From assembly GCF_021134715.1 (NCBI RefSeq), contig NC_060026.1, forward strand, positions 1,488,001 through 1,552,000: 64,000 nt of DNA. The letters are read 5' to 3'. Positions 1-11,358 of this stretch are shown piece after piece. The notes under the pieces were generated by a model. That model was not told the origin of the DNA. It saw only the letters and a program-made list of their open reading frames with translations, and searched no databases. The DNA comes from Daphnia pulex (taxonomy: Eukaryota; Arthropoda; Branchiopoda; Diplostraca; Daphniidae). The position numbers and the translations under genes are program-made. Every line of letters starts with the position of its first letter. Position 1 is the first letter of the stretch.

Positions 1-2068
1 AAACTGAACGAATTTGATTTCGAATTGAAAAATTAATTTTTTCAATTCGCCAGTTTACCAGAAAACAAGAAACGAGAAAGTTTGACACTAGATTTATATC
101 AAGTGTGTGGGTCAGTTAGTTTTGATTGATTTGATTTGGATTCCGAATCGAAACCCCCAACAGCCGCCAAACTGTGGAGCGCCGGAGCATTCTTCCTTCC
201 TCCGCAAGGAGTCTACTATCCGGTGAATTTTTACTTTTTTTTTTAACTTTTTCTCTCTCTCCCCTTCTAAGATTTATATTTATACACACATTTTGGTTGC
301 CCTGCACTCGTATGTTGGAAAGAGGCTATTTTTAGGCAAGGACAGAAAAATTTTACGTGTGTGTGTATTTGCTTCTTCTTGGGTCATGTGTGTGTGTGTG
401 TCTGTACATCTGGAACTGTTCCAGTAAAACACTCTGGGACCCTCTCTTAACACACACAAAAAAATACCCAGTAGCTTTTTGGGTGAACATAGACTGGGGA
501 GGAAGGGGGGGTTTTTCAGATGGGGGGAAGGAAAAACGGATGGAAACATCTGCTCTGGTTTTTTTATTTCCTTCCTCATCTGTACGTACATATTGCAGCT
601 TTAGAAAAAGAAATTCTTTTCTTCTGAAATTTATTTATTTTTTTAAATTTTCTTTCTGTGTATAATAATGAAAAATTTAGTTTGTGAGTTCTTTTTTGGT
701 CGCCATGGCGTCATCGTCGTTGACTCAATCAATCGGTAGTTTCCTGCCCCCAATGTGGGAGGCTTATTGCTTTTTTGGAGAAGGGGGGTCCTGTCCGTTT
801 CGTAACGAACCAGATCCTGTGTAACAAGCCCCTGACTTTTCTTCTTCTTCGAAATTGCTGGGTAGAGTAGAGCCCGGTATTTTTGTAAAAATAGAATCTC
901 TCTGTGTGTGGGTTATTCGAAAGAGGCTGCTGCTGTGCTCTCCCACAGACTCTCTTGTGTTGCCTTTTTTTTTGTTTTATTCTTTTTCCCTTCTTGTTCT
1001 AAACCCCGTGACGATGAGATGAATAGCTGTGCTCCAGATGTGCATGTGTCCATGTGGCTGGGGCATGCTACCGGAGACGCGGTAGGAGACCATCTTCTTC
1101 TTGTTGATTTTGAGAGAATTTTTCTTCCTTCTTATTTTACAACGGGGCAGAGTTGGGGCTGGTCGTCCTCCCTTTTTAAATTTAGACCTCGTGGGTGTGT
1201 GTGTGTGTGTTAAGACATACAGACTAAAACACATCTGGAAGTCATCCAAAAAGGAGAGCACAAGTAAAGCGAAGAGAGAGAGAAAACGGCACTGTGTGTG
1301 TGTGTACATCTTCTTCTTCTTCTTTGCCCCATCCGCTCCATGAACTTTATTGATCCGCCGACTCCGTCGTCGTCGTCGCCGCCATTTCTCTTTTCCCCAT
1401 CCTCCCCTCCTCCACCACCCCCCTCCAGTTTGATGACGGATGGATGGGTCACACACACACACACTATATAACACTGTTGGTCTCCCGGCAATGCGCCATA
1501 AAGGAATAGGAACAGACACACTCACTCGAAAATGGATCGTCAGCCGGAGCTTCTGGCTGTAGGATGGATACGGATGTTATATGCTTCTAGCTTTTAATTT
1601 AATTGTGAACAGGCCAAGTCAGGAGTCGGGGTGTGTGTCTGTGTGTGTGTCAAAGTTGGGGAAAAAGTAAGGAAGGAAGGAAGGATGAAAGTGGAAGAAA
1701 GGCCAAAAAAGGTCCAAGACGAATAGTAGAGAAAGAGACGCAATGGTCGATCGATGGCGGCGGAATCGAATTTCTCTTCTTTCTCCTCCCGACCTCCTCC
1801 TTACTCCCACCCCCACAAAAATAAAAAAGGCAAGTGGGGGGGTCCAAAAGTCAGTCCGACATTCAACACGAAACCGGCGGCGCAATGTCGGCGCCATACA
1901 GCCCATTTTTTTGTTTGTCAAGTGTCGAGATTCAATTGAAAAATTCAAATTGAAAACATCCCAGGAAAAAGTTGTTTTATACCCACCTACTTGTGACTAT
2001 CACCTGTGATTGACGTCATTGAAGATTCATTTTTGGCTAACTTTTTTTGATTTTTGCTTCTATTGCAG
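1..2068. other. Region upstream of the first visible Rbfox coding exon
   Basis: No coding exon can be supported here. The stretch is AT-rich with CA/TG microsatellites (around 360-400, 1195-1212, 1295-1305, 1630-1650) and CT-rich runs. A short 12-bp inverted repeat sits at 21-32/38-49. An acceptor (TTGCAG) ends at 2068, so this is probably intron or 5' untranslated sequence of the Rbfox gene. A GCC-ATG-G context at 705 opens a short frame, but its putative donor does not match the phase of the exon at 2069. Confidence 0.5.
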
Positions 2069-2745
2069 CACATGGTGCAGGCCGGATTGGCTCCGCCCTA
2101 TGCCCAGTACGGACAGGGCGGAGGTGATGCAGCAGCGCTGGCCCAGGCGGCTGCCCAGGCGGCTGCGGCTCAGGCAGCGGCGGCCCAAGCGGCCGGTGTC
2201 GCCGTTCCGACCAGCCAGGGCCCCAACAATGTCGGCGGTGGCGTAGGTGGCGGCGGCGGTCCCAACTGCGGGGGCTTGAAATTGGAGAAGGACGACGCCA
2301 ACGGATCCATGGCCATGACCATGGCCTCGACCAGTTCGTGTAATACTTCAACGTCCACGAGCTGCGTCCTATCGGGGTCAGTGGGAGTGCCGTCACTCGG
2401 CTCCCAGGCCGCAGTGGCAGCCGCTTTGGACAGCCTTTCCGGCGGAGCAGCAGCAGCTGCTCTTAGTCTCGGAGGCATCGATCAATCTTCACTAGCCGTA
2501 AGTAACACACACACTTTACTATGCTTCTTCTTCTACTGCTGCTTCTTCTTCTATTGTTGTACAGTCTCGTGAACTGTAACCAACCAGTCGACCACTAATT
2601 GAAGACATAAAACCCGAAATTGATGGCCAGAGTTGGTGGCGCCATCCCTTAGCACTGACCTGATTCACATTTTTATTTTTTCTTACAGGCGGAATTGAAT
2701 GCGGCATTCGGATTGAACTTGTCGCATCAGCTAGGAGCCGGACAG

Positions 2746-2777
<32 letters not shown>

Positions 2778-5700
2778 GGACGTGATGGCGGGCAACGGCG
2801 ATGTCAATGGCGATCCTAGCGGTTGCGTAGCGGCCGCAGCGGCTGCGGCTCAGGCCGTGGCGGCTGCCACCAACACAGGCTGTTCGGTTTCATCCAGCAA
2901 CACGACACCAACGTCCGGAATGATCACCACCATTGACCTGTCGGGATCGGGATCTTCGTCATCGGTCGGCGTCGGCTCTGGAGTAGTGGTGCAGACGAGC
3001 GGAGCCGGAAGCGTCGCCGGCGGCTCTTCCTCTCCCAAAGAGATGCCCAAACGCCTCCACGTTTCCAACATCCCCTTCCGCTTCAGGGATCCCGATCTGA
3101 GAGCCATGTTCGGGGTATGTAGTACAACAACAACAACCGATCCAGCCCTTCTAGCATCTATATATTGTAACAACCGAGATCAATAACTTTCTTGTTCCTC
3201 ATTCAAAGCCCAAAACTACTGGCAGTCGTCGTCGTTGTTTGGCTGGCTGGATCGTTCCGGGCGATCTAATGTATATATATATATATTATACATGTGATGA
3301 TGGACGGGAGGAAGAAGGTTTTCGCCTGATGGGGTTTCTTGTTATTGATCGATGGTTATATATCCCTTCCCCCCTTACTCCCTGTCCGCCCTCATCAATC
3401 AATTCCGGCTGGCTTTCTTTCTCATTAATAACAAGTCCGGAAGAGTGTGAGAGAGACAAAAAAGAAATACTAAGTCAATCACATCTTCCCCCCTTTTGTG
3501 ATTTGTCACCATTATCTTTTTTTTTATTTGTGCTTGGCTTTGGTTAAGTTTCTTAATTCCCTTTTTGATTTGTATCTGTTTACAGCAATTTGGACCCATC
3601 CTCGACGTGGAGATCATCTTTAACGAGCGCGGATCTAAGGTAAAACAAACGAGAAAACGCGAAACTTGATCGCCGTTGTTCTTTATTTATTTATGTCTTG
3701 ACTTTTATTTTAATCATAACAAACAAGAAAGAAAAGAAAAAGTTTTGTGATTCTTTTGGGCCCGAGAAAAAATAATTGTCTCCCCGGCGAACACAAACAC
3801 ACACACGAGACTTTTGTGGAATGGGGGAGGGGAGGAGATGCAGTTGAACTTATTAATTAAAAATCAATTGTGTGCCTTGTTGTTTAAGAAAAAAAGGGGA
3901 GAACAACCTACACACAACAAACAACAAAAAAACAATTCCGTTTTTCTTCTGTATTGTATTATTTTATAGGCCCCCCAAGGCTGTGCAACAATCAAAAAAT
4001 CTGTGATGATGTGCAAACACAAAATCAGAAAAAGAGAAACGAAACAAACAAATGAGAACACACGAAGTTAAAAGAGAGAGAACACACAAGAGCGCACACA
4101 CATACAACAAGCGTCAACGTGCGCTGGTCTTGGTTTAAAAAAAAAAAAGACTGCGACCAAACAGTTGTGTGTCGATGTGTGTTTTGACAGGTATTTTTTG
4201 ATCTCCCCGTAATGGTGATATTTATGAATTGGTGATGCACGGCTCTTTGGCTCACTCTCTCTCTTATCTATCTCTCTCTCTCTCTCTCTCATTTCTAAAT
4301 CAAAATTACCTCCCTTGTTTTTTTTTTATTCCTTGTACATATCTCACTATTTTTATTTTCCAACTGTTGGAAGAAGACAAAATCATTTTGAGCTGATCAC
4401 GCAAAAAGTCACCAAAAGTTGTTTAGTAGAAGCCCGAGAGGTGAGAGCATTTTTGATGAGCATATATTCTGTCATGTGGTCTACTATATAACCGGGTAAC
4501 TTAACTCCCCCTTTTTTTTCCTCCTCCAGCTACTTATTTGCTACTTGCTCTGCACACCACTGTCGGTTTTTCTGTCTTTATATCTATACATGTCCTTTTT
4601 ATTTACCAAAAAAAGCTAAAAGCATTTTAAAAGTAAAAAAAGATAATTTTTTTTTATTGGGAAATAGTCCGTGTGTGTATGTAATTTTTTCGGTTTAATT
4701 ATTTTTCGAAGCTTTAAAAAAAACATAAAAAATTCCCGATTGTTGAAAAAAACAAAATCCTTTTGGTTGTGCATTCTGACATGTGGTTGCTGGGATGTGG
4801 GTTTACTTGGCTGCTGGTTATATCTCCCCTTTTTCTATCAATCCTCTTTTTTCCCGCCGAAAAAATTCGAATTGGAAAGGCTTATTTTAGATCTAGAGTA
4901 TTTAACACCAAACCGGAAATGATCTTTTCTAGACGATTAAATAAGGAATCAATTTGGAATGCGCGAAAGAAAAAAGATACGAGAGACTTGTAAATGTTTG
5001 CGTCAGTTTTTACTTTTTCTTTTATTTTTTACTCTGTTGGTTTTGTTGTCTGATTAGCCGGGGAACATTCATCCGCACTTCCGGAAATCTTCTGGGATTC
5101 CGTACATGTATATATATTTAGCTATACGATTCCGCAACTTTTTTTCTTCCCTCCACCCGTTTATTGATTGTTTCCTATTTGCATTATTCGTCTCGGTTTA
5201 TTTTTATTTTATTCTTGTGCGATGGGGGGGCAAGGGGGGAGGAGTATGCGGTTTCTCGTGAAATAATCCATTTATCATTTTCTTTTCCTTACTGCTCCGG
5301 GTTTATTATTTGTGTCGCCGACGACGATCGGTCGATCCTTACACACTCCCATGGCGCCCATTTTATCGATCCTTTTCTTTTCCTCCCTTCGTGAGTGTTT
5401 CGTTCCAACCCCCCACCAATCTTCTTCACGAGCAGACACCGGCGCATGCAGATGATCCTTATACTCCCGCCCCTTTTTTTTCATTTCTTTTCTCCTTCTT
5501 CTCATAGCTGCTCCTCTCTCTACACACTCTTGTATTGATTTTTGTCAAGAGAAAAAAAGAGAAGAAGAAAAAAGTCATTCCACAATGCTATTTATTTCGG
5601 GCTGTTGTTGTTGTATTTGTGTAGAGAGACTTTAGACAACAACTAAACCAATCGAGGAAGAAGAGGGAGAGAGCTAGAGAGAGCGCAACAACACGCAATA

Positions 5701-8700
5701 AAGAGCTTCCAAAATGTTGTTGTTGTTGTTTATAATTGAAATTGACCTTCTAGAGGTGGATATGCAGAGGGGGCATGTGTGATGTGGTGCCTGATGTTTA
5801 TTTTTCCTCTATATGCGAATGGAATTATTATTTTTTTCCTCGGAAACACCACCAAAAAAAGAAACAAAAAACACACAAACTATTTTATCCCCTATTCTCC
5901 CTGTTACGGTGGAAACTTGTGGTATCTTATCGAATGCTGGGCATTATACTTCTCTCTTACTATTATATATACATCACTCTCTCTCTCTCTCTGCTGCTGC
6001 TGCTGCTGTGCTACTTTGACTTGTTGGCCAATCGATCGATATTTACATGTATGTGTGTGTGTCTGTGTGTTTGAAAAAGACAAAAGGAAAGACAAAAAAT
6101 CCCGCAAAATTTACCCTGGCCGAATTGCAGCAACAAACATTTATATATCTCTTAATCATTTTTTTTTTCGAACGATATGCCCCTCTTTTATTTTAATTTT
6201 TTTTTTGGAACTTAACTTATTTATTATATTAGTCTGTTGTCTGATGTTTTATTTGTACACACAAAATTTCCCCTACTGGGTGTTGTTGTTCGTCAAGCCT
6301 TTTTTGAAAGAAAACATTCACAATCTCTCTCTCTCTCTCTCTGATTTCCCTAGGAGGAATTTCCCCCCTAATTTAATTGATTTAAAAAACGCGCTCTTGA
6401 AATTCTCTCCAATTTGATTTTTAATTTGATTGATCATTATGATTTTTTTTTTGTATTTTTTTTTTCTTTTTGTATTTTGTCTTGGCATGCAGGGGTTCGG
6501 TTTTGTAACGTTCGCAAGTAGTGCTGATGCGGACCGCGCACGAGAGAAGCTTCATGGCACCGTGGTTGAGGGACGCAAAATTGAGGTGTGCATGATCTTG
6601 ATTTCCCTTTAAAAAAAAAAAAAAAAAAAAAAACTACTTCAACAACTTTTGAAAAACCTTTTGGACAACAATTTACCTCCCCATCGACTCAAATGTGTTT
6701 TTTTACAAAAATTCCCCTTCACCTTTTTCATTTACCACCTTTCACCTGACTTTTTTAATTATTTATTTGTTTTACCCTGATAGTTCTTTCTGTCTATAAC
6801 CACCACCTTCTATCATTTTTTGTTTACTGACTTGATTAACCTTTCGCTTCAGTTTTAATTTATCCGAGAAAGAGAAAAAAAAGGTAGTCGAAGCGCTTAA
6901 AGTTCAGATTGAAATGGAACTTGAACGTGCCAGAAAACCAATTTTTTTTTTTTAATTTCGTTACAATTAATTTTTTTTTCTGTGTGTGTGATCGGGGAAT
7001 TTATTTATTCGTCGCGGGAATTTTGTGTGAATTTTTAATTAGCCAGAAGAAACCAAAAAAAAAAGCTAGTGGAAAGTCTTTTGCACCCCCCTTTGTAATT
7101 CACACGTACGTTTTTTGGATAGATGTTTTTTAATTTCTTCTGGTGAATCTTCCTGATCGATGTTTTTCTACACTCTCTTTCTCCACAACCAGATTATTTA
7201 TTAATATTTCCCATCTACGTCCATTCCCTCGAAGCTATTTTTCTGCTAGCCATCCGCTGCTATTTACATACTATATATATATATACGTACCGCTGCTATT
7301 AATTCATTTTTGCTACTACTTACTCATCTCTCTGAGAATTTGTACGTATTTCAAAAACATCCAAACATTTGCCTGATTCGTGGCTGTGGCCGAACACCCA
7401 AAAAAAGATTGAGCTCGGTTGTGTATATTTTCGTTTTTTGTGGAAATGGATAGACACACACCAAAAAAAACAAAGCAATCAAAAACAACACACCATTTCT
7501 ATATATTTCCCTTAATTGTGGCGTGTGCGCGTGAATTTGCAATTTGTTCATTTTTCATTTGGAATCGTCCATTTTTCATATATCCGTCTCGTCGTTTGTT
7601 GGCTACAAAAGTTAGTTTTTTTCTTTTTTAACTTCATTTCCTTTCTCTCACACACAAAATATCCCACCAGCCAAAAAAACAAAAATTTCGAATTGAAAGA
7701 AAATGAATTGTCATATGATTTGTTTTTAATTTTAGATCGTTCACACTATTTTCTTCGTGTCGCATTCGTGTAGCTCCTCCCACATAAAAATAAGAGTCTT
7801 GCTGCCTTTTTCTCGAAATCAAAATGGAAGAGAAACAAAAGCGTGAATTTTTTTCCTTGATCTCTAATAATCATCTAATAATTACGCGCGTAGATTCAAA
7901 AAGGGGACGCTCTGTTCTGCTAGGGCTAGAAAGAAATGTGTAGGCTTGACCGTGTCGTTAACAAAGAACATTTATATTTATTTTCTTTCATTTTACTTCT
8001 TATGATTTTGCACGTTATCCTTCTTCTTTTAATACTCCCGAAAAATGCAAATAAGTTTGTTAATTTATTTGTTTTTTTTTATGTCTTCTTCCTCCGTTTC
8101 TCCTTCTGAATGAGTTCGATTGATTCAAAACCCTTTTATTAATTCAATTCCTCACCCTTCTTTCCTCCTACCTCGTAGAAAACTTGTTGTCTTGTGTGAT
8201 TGTTACAATCTCTTTCCAAATGCCATGATGTTTGTTCATTTTTTCGAAATTGCGCGAATGTGGTGGTCGCACTGGCTAATAATCTTTTCTTTCTCTTTTA
8301 TTTTTTTGTTTTGTTCGTCGTCGTCGTCCACGTTTGCGTGGCTGTGTGTCTTGTGTATTTCCCCGTACCTGTTCCTTATTAGGTCAATAACGCGACGGCC
8401 AGAGTACAAACCAAAAAACCCGCCACTCTTCCTAACGGTAAATTTTGAAATTCAAAAAATTCGCGCGCCAATAATTACAAACATTTTCAAAATGTACTAA
8501 TTTTCTTATGCAGAAGAGCAAGAATTCAAGTCATCCCAATTCCACTTGGGACTGGAAGCCGCTGCAGCTTTGCGAGGCGTTGCCCTTCAACGCGGACGGG
8601 TCCAGCGAGCCGCTGCGGCCGCTTCGGCCTACCCTGCAGCTGCTGCCGCCGCTGCTGCTGCCGCTATGGCCCGACCTCAGCTCACTGCCGCTTCGCTACA

Positions 8701-11358
8701 GTACGTCACATTTGATTCCCTAAAGTGAAATTGGAGGTCGTTACTAAATTTTCTTTTTTTCCAATCGACTCACAGGGGAGCGTACTACGATAATTTGATG
8801 GCCCAGGTCCAAGCCCAAGCGCAAGCCCAGGCCAGCGACGCCTACAGACTGCAGGTAGGACAACAATATGTAATAACCATTTTCTAAAAACATTTATTAC
8901 CTTTATTACTACTACTACTACTACTTCTTTTCGGGTTGAATTTTTGATCGAGTTGTACATGGAAAATTCTTCTTTTTTTTTTACCCGTTGGTTATTAACA
9001 AAAAAACAAATGGAAATTTAATTTCCCTTTATGAAATTAATTTTTGACGCATGTTTAAATAATTGAATTGTTTTTGGCACGACAAATTTCGTCGGGGCGA
9101 TTTTTTCAAAAAATTCAAGAACGTTTCAATTTGTTCAAAACGAGCATGCAAAATGGGGTAGCTAGATTATTAATTACCGTGTCGTCGATTCCTTAAAAAA
9201 CTTTATTATGTGGGGAATTTACTCATTTGGGGACTCTCGTTTGACGTGGGAGGGGCGTCCCTACGAGCATCAATCATCTCTAGATAATTAATCGCTGGGA
9301 GATAATCACTCTGGGGGGGAGGAGGGTCTTAGTAGAAAAGCTCCCACTCATCCGAGGCAATGTGTAGATTACTTTTGATTACTTATTAACAGAATTAGCG
9401 TGCGTGTCTTTTCTTTTTGTGTGTGTGTGTTGGTTTGTTGTCTTGCTTTGTTTGTTTGATATATATTCTGCCGGGAGGTTTATGTCATCTGCGCGCGCAT
9501 TTCGGTTTAACCGAGTAAACCATCACTCACTTTTTCCATTCTTGGGGTCTTAAAAAATACTTGACTCATTGCCACACATATTTCTCTTTTAATTAATGAT
9601 GAATCGGGAATTTATAATTAATTTTTTTTTTTAATTAAAAAATTACTTTTGCAAAAAAAAAAGAATTTATCTTGGTTGTTGTTGTTGTGGCCACGCGCGG
9701 GAAATTCAAAATTTCTTTTTTTTCTTTTTCTTTTTTTTTCTTTATTGCCTTTGGCCGAAAAATTCGTTTTCCCCTCCCGTCCGTGTGTTGTGTCCTATTT
9801 TGGCGTGTGTGTCGTCGTCGTACCCCCTTTGTGTCCGTCTGCAGCAGCAACTGGCAGCAGCAGCCGCCGCGGCCGCCGCTACTCAGCGACCGCCCACTCT
9901 CTCGCCGTCGCTTGCATCCGTACTGTCACGCAACTCCCAGTCCACAGTAAGTGGCTCCAATCAAAAGAGAGAAAAATGAACAACAACAACAAACAAATAA
10001 CAGAGCGCACAAATTTCAATCGGAGAAAAAACGAGAATTATTTTCTCATTTTTGTTTTTCTTTTTCATTTCAAATTTTTATTTGGTTTAAATTTTTATTC
10101 TAAAAAAATTAAGATGATTGGTTTCATTTTTTAAAAATTTCTTCTTTTCTCTTCCGGATATTGAGGAAATTTGCATTTGGCTTGGGCATGGAATTTTATT
10201 TTTCTTTCCCCCGGTTGAAACTAACATTCATGGAAAAGGCGATGTTGGGTCCGTGTCTATATCCAGCTGATTGGAAACCAAATTTATTTGGTCTCGATAG
10301 AGTTCACACACTTTGAAGAAAAAGAAAAAAAAACACGGACCAACCATCGTCTTTGGTATTTTTGTAGATGATATTCTTCTAGTCTACATCCCCCCTTCTT
10401 CTTTTATTTGGTTGTTGTTGGTCTCCCGAGTGTGTGTGTGTGTGTAACCCTTTGGGTTTTCTTCTTTCCCCTTTGGGTCGTTTTTGATTCAGGCATGCCG
10501 CAACATTCCTTTCATTTTAGGTTTCTGTCGGAAATTTATTTTTCTTTTGCCTGGGTTTTCTATCGCACCTTGTTCTTAGGTCCTTTTCTATCGGAACCCT
10601 TTTTTCTTTCTTTCTTTATAGTCGTGTGTGTGTGTGTGTAAAAAACAAAATGGGGGAAACTCGCCATTTATGCGTTTTCTCTTTTTTATTTTTTATTCAT
10701 TTTTGTGCACGGACCGATGGACTTGACCAGGAACGATTTTCTTATTCAACTTCCTTTTGTTTTATATTTTTCTTTTTAAAAAATAATGGGGCGAAGAAAG
10801 CAACTGCGATTGAAGTGAAATTGTGATTTTTGTGTGTGACGTTGATTTTTTGGTCTCTCGTTCGATGCGTTCATCTTTTATTCTTTTTTGTTTGTGTTTC
10901 CGCGCAATGCGTTGACGTCGCAACAAATTCAGGCGGGCTATCTGAGTCAGGCCGCCGCTGCTGCCAATTACACCGCGGCGGCCAATGCGGCAGCCCGGGC
11001 TTACGGAGCCGCTGCAGCTGCCCAACCTTCAACAATGGCCGCCTACGCTGCCGTCCCCGCAAAGTGAGTTTCCCCCTTCAAATGATTTTCCACATTCGAT
11101 TCGTTTTTATTCTGCAACATTTATTTTTGAAAACCAAATTCAGTTACGGAGCCGATCCGTATTTGGGGCACAGCATCGGACCGGTGCCCACGTACGGAAT
11201 TAGCAATTCCGCCGAACTGCAATCCGTCAACAAATTGGTACGTCAAAACAAAAAAATTGAATCGAAAATTGTTCGATTGAATTAATTTTTGTTTTTTGGG
11301 TTTATCCCCGCAGGCTGCCATGTACCGAAGTAGTTACAACAGATTCACACCCTATTGA
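2069..11358 (+). CDS. Rbfox1: Rbfox-family RNA-binding splicing regulator (spliced; 5' end possibly incomplete)
   Basis: Nuclear regulator of alternative splicing that binds (U)GCAUG in introns. Exons read: 2069-2497, 2689-3114, 3586-3639, 6493-6585, 8383-8437, 8514-8700, 8776-8854, 9845-9946, 10933-11063, 11144-11237, 11314-11358; phases agree throughout. The single RRM starts with [19 protein letters not shown], continues in a 54-nt exon ([18 protein letters not shown]) and a 93-nt exon ([15 protein letters not shown], with RNP1), and ends at VNNATARV. This is the exon architecture known from animal Rbfox genes. The N-terminal region is rich in Ala, Gly and Gln, with a polyQ run near 2744-2778; the C-terminal region is Ala-rich and ends in YNRFTPY, close to the family terminus. 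The first ATG seen is at 2072, directly after an acceptor, so it may be an isoform start or follow an upstream coding exon. The 2.85-kb intron at 3640-6492 holds only low-complexity DNA by eye. Confidence 0.93.
6485..6489 (+). promoter_or_regulatory. GCATG Rbfox site overlapping the acceptor of the 93-nt RRM exon
   Basis: GCATG lies immediately before the acceptor (GGCATGCAG, exon starts at 6493). Rbfox proteins recognise GCAUG, and in vertebrates bind next to this exon to promote skipping of it. Autoregulation here is inferred from position. Confidence 0.55.
6589..6594 (+). promoter_or_regulatory. TGCATG Rbfox site at the donor of the 93-nt RRM exon
   Basis: A full TGCATG begins four bases into the intron after the 93-nt exon (exon ends at 6585, donor GTGTGCATG). 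It overlaps the U1/U6 binding region, so a bound Rbfox protein could compete with donor recognition. The motif is seen; the function is inferred. Confidence 0.55.

Noticed and set aside
705-736. Possible first coding exon of Rbfox (ATG in good context, MASSSLTQSI, donor-like GTAGTT)
   Set aside because: The donor would leave phase 1 while the exon at 2069 needs phase 0, and the peptide has no match to known Rbfox starts.
977-1525. Long minus-strand open frame rich in Arg and Lys near 1-1.5 kb
   Set aside because: It is produced by CT-rich and CA repeats read on the opposite strand; no protein features.
5779-6417. Long open frame of 212 codons in the Rbfox intron
   Set aside because: Composition is low complexity (poly-Leu, poly-Cys, Phe-rich) from CT/TG repeats, with no domain and no conserved splice context.
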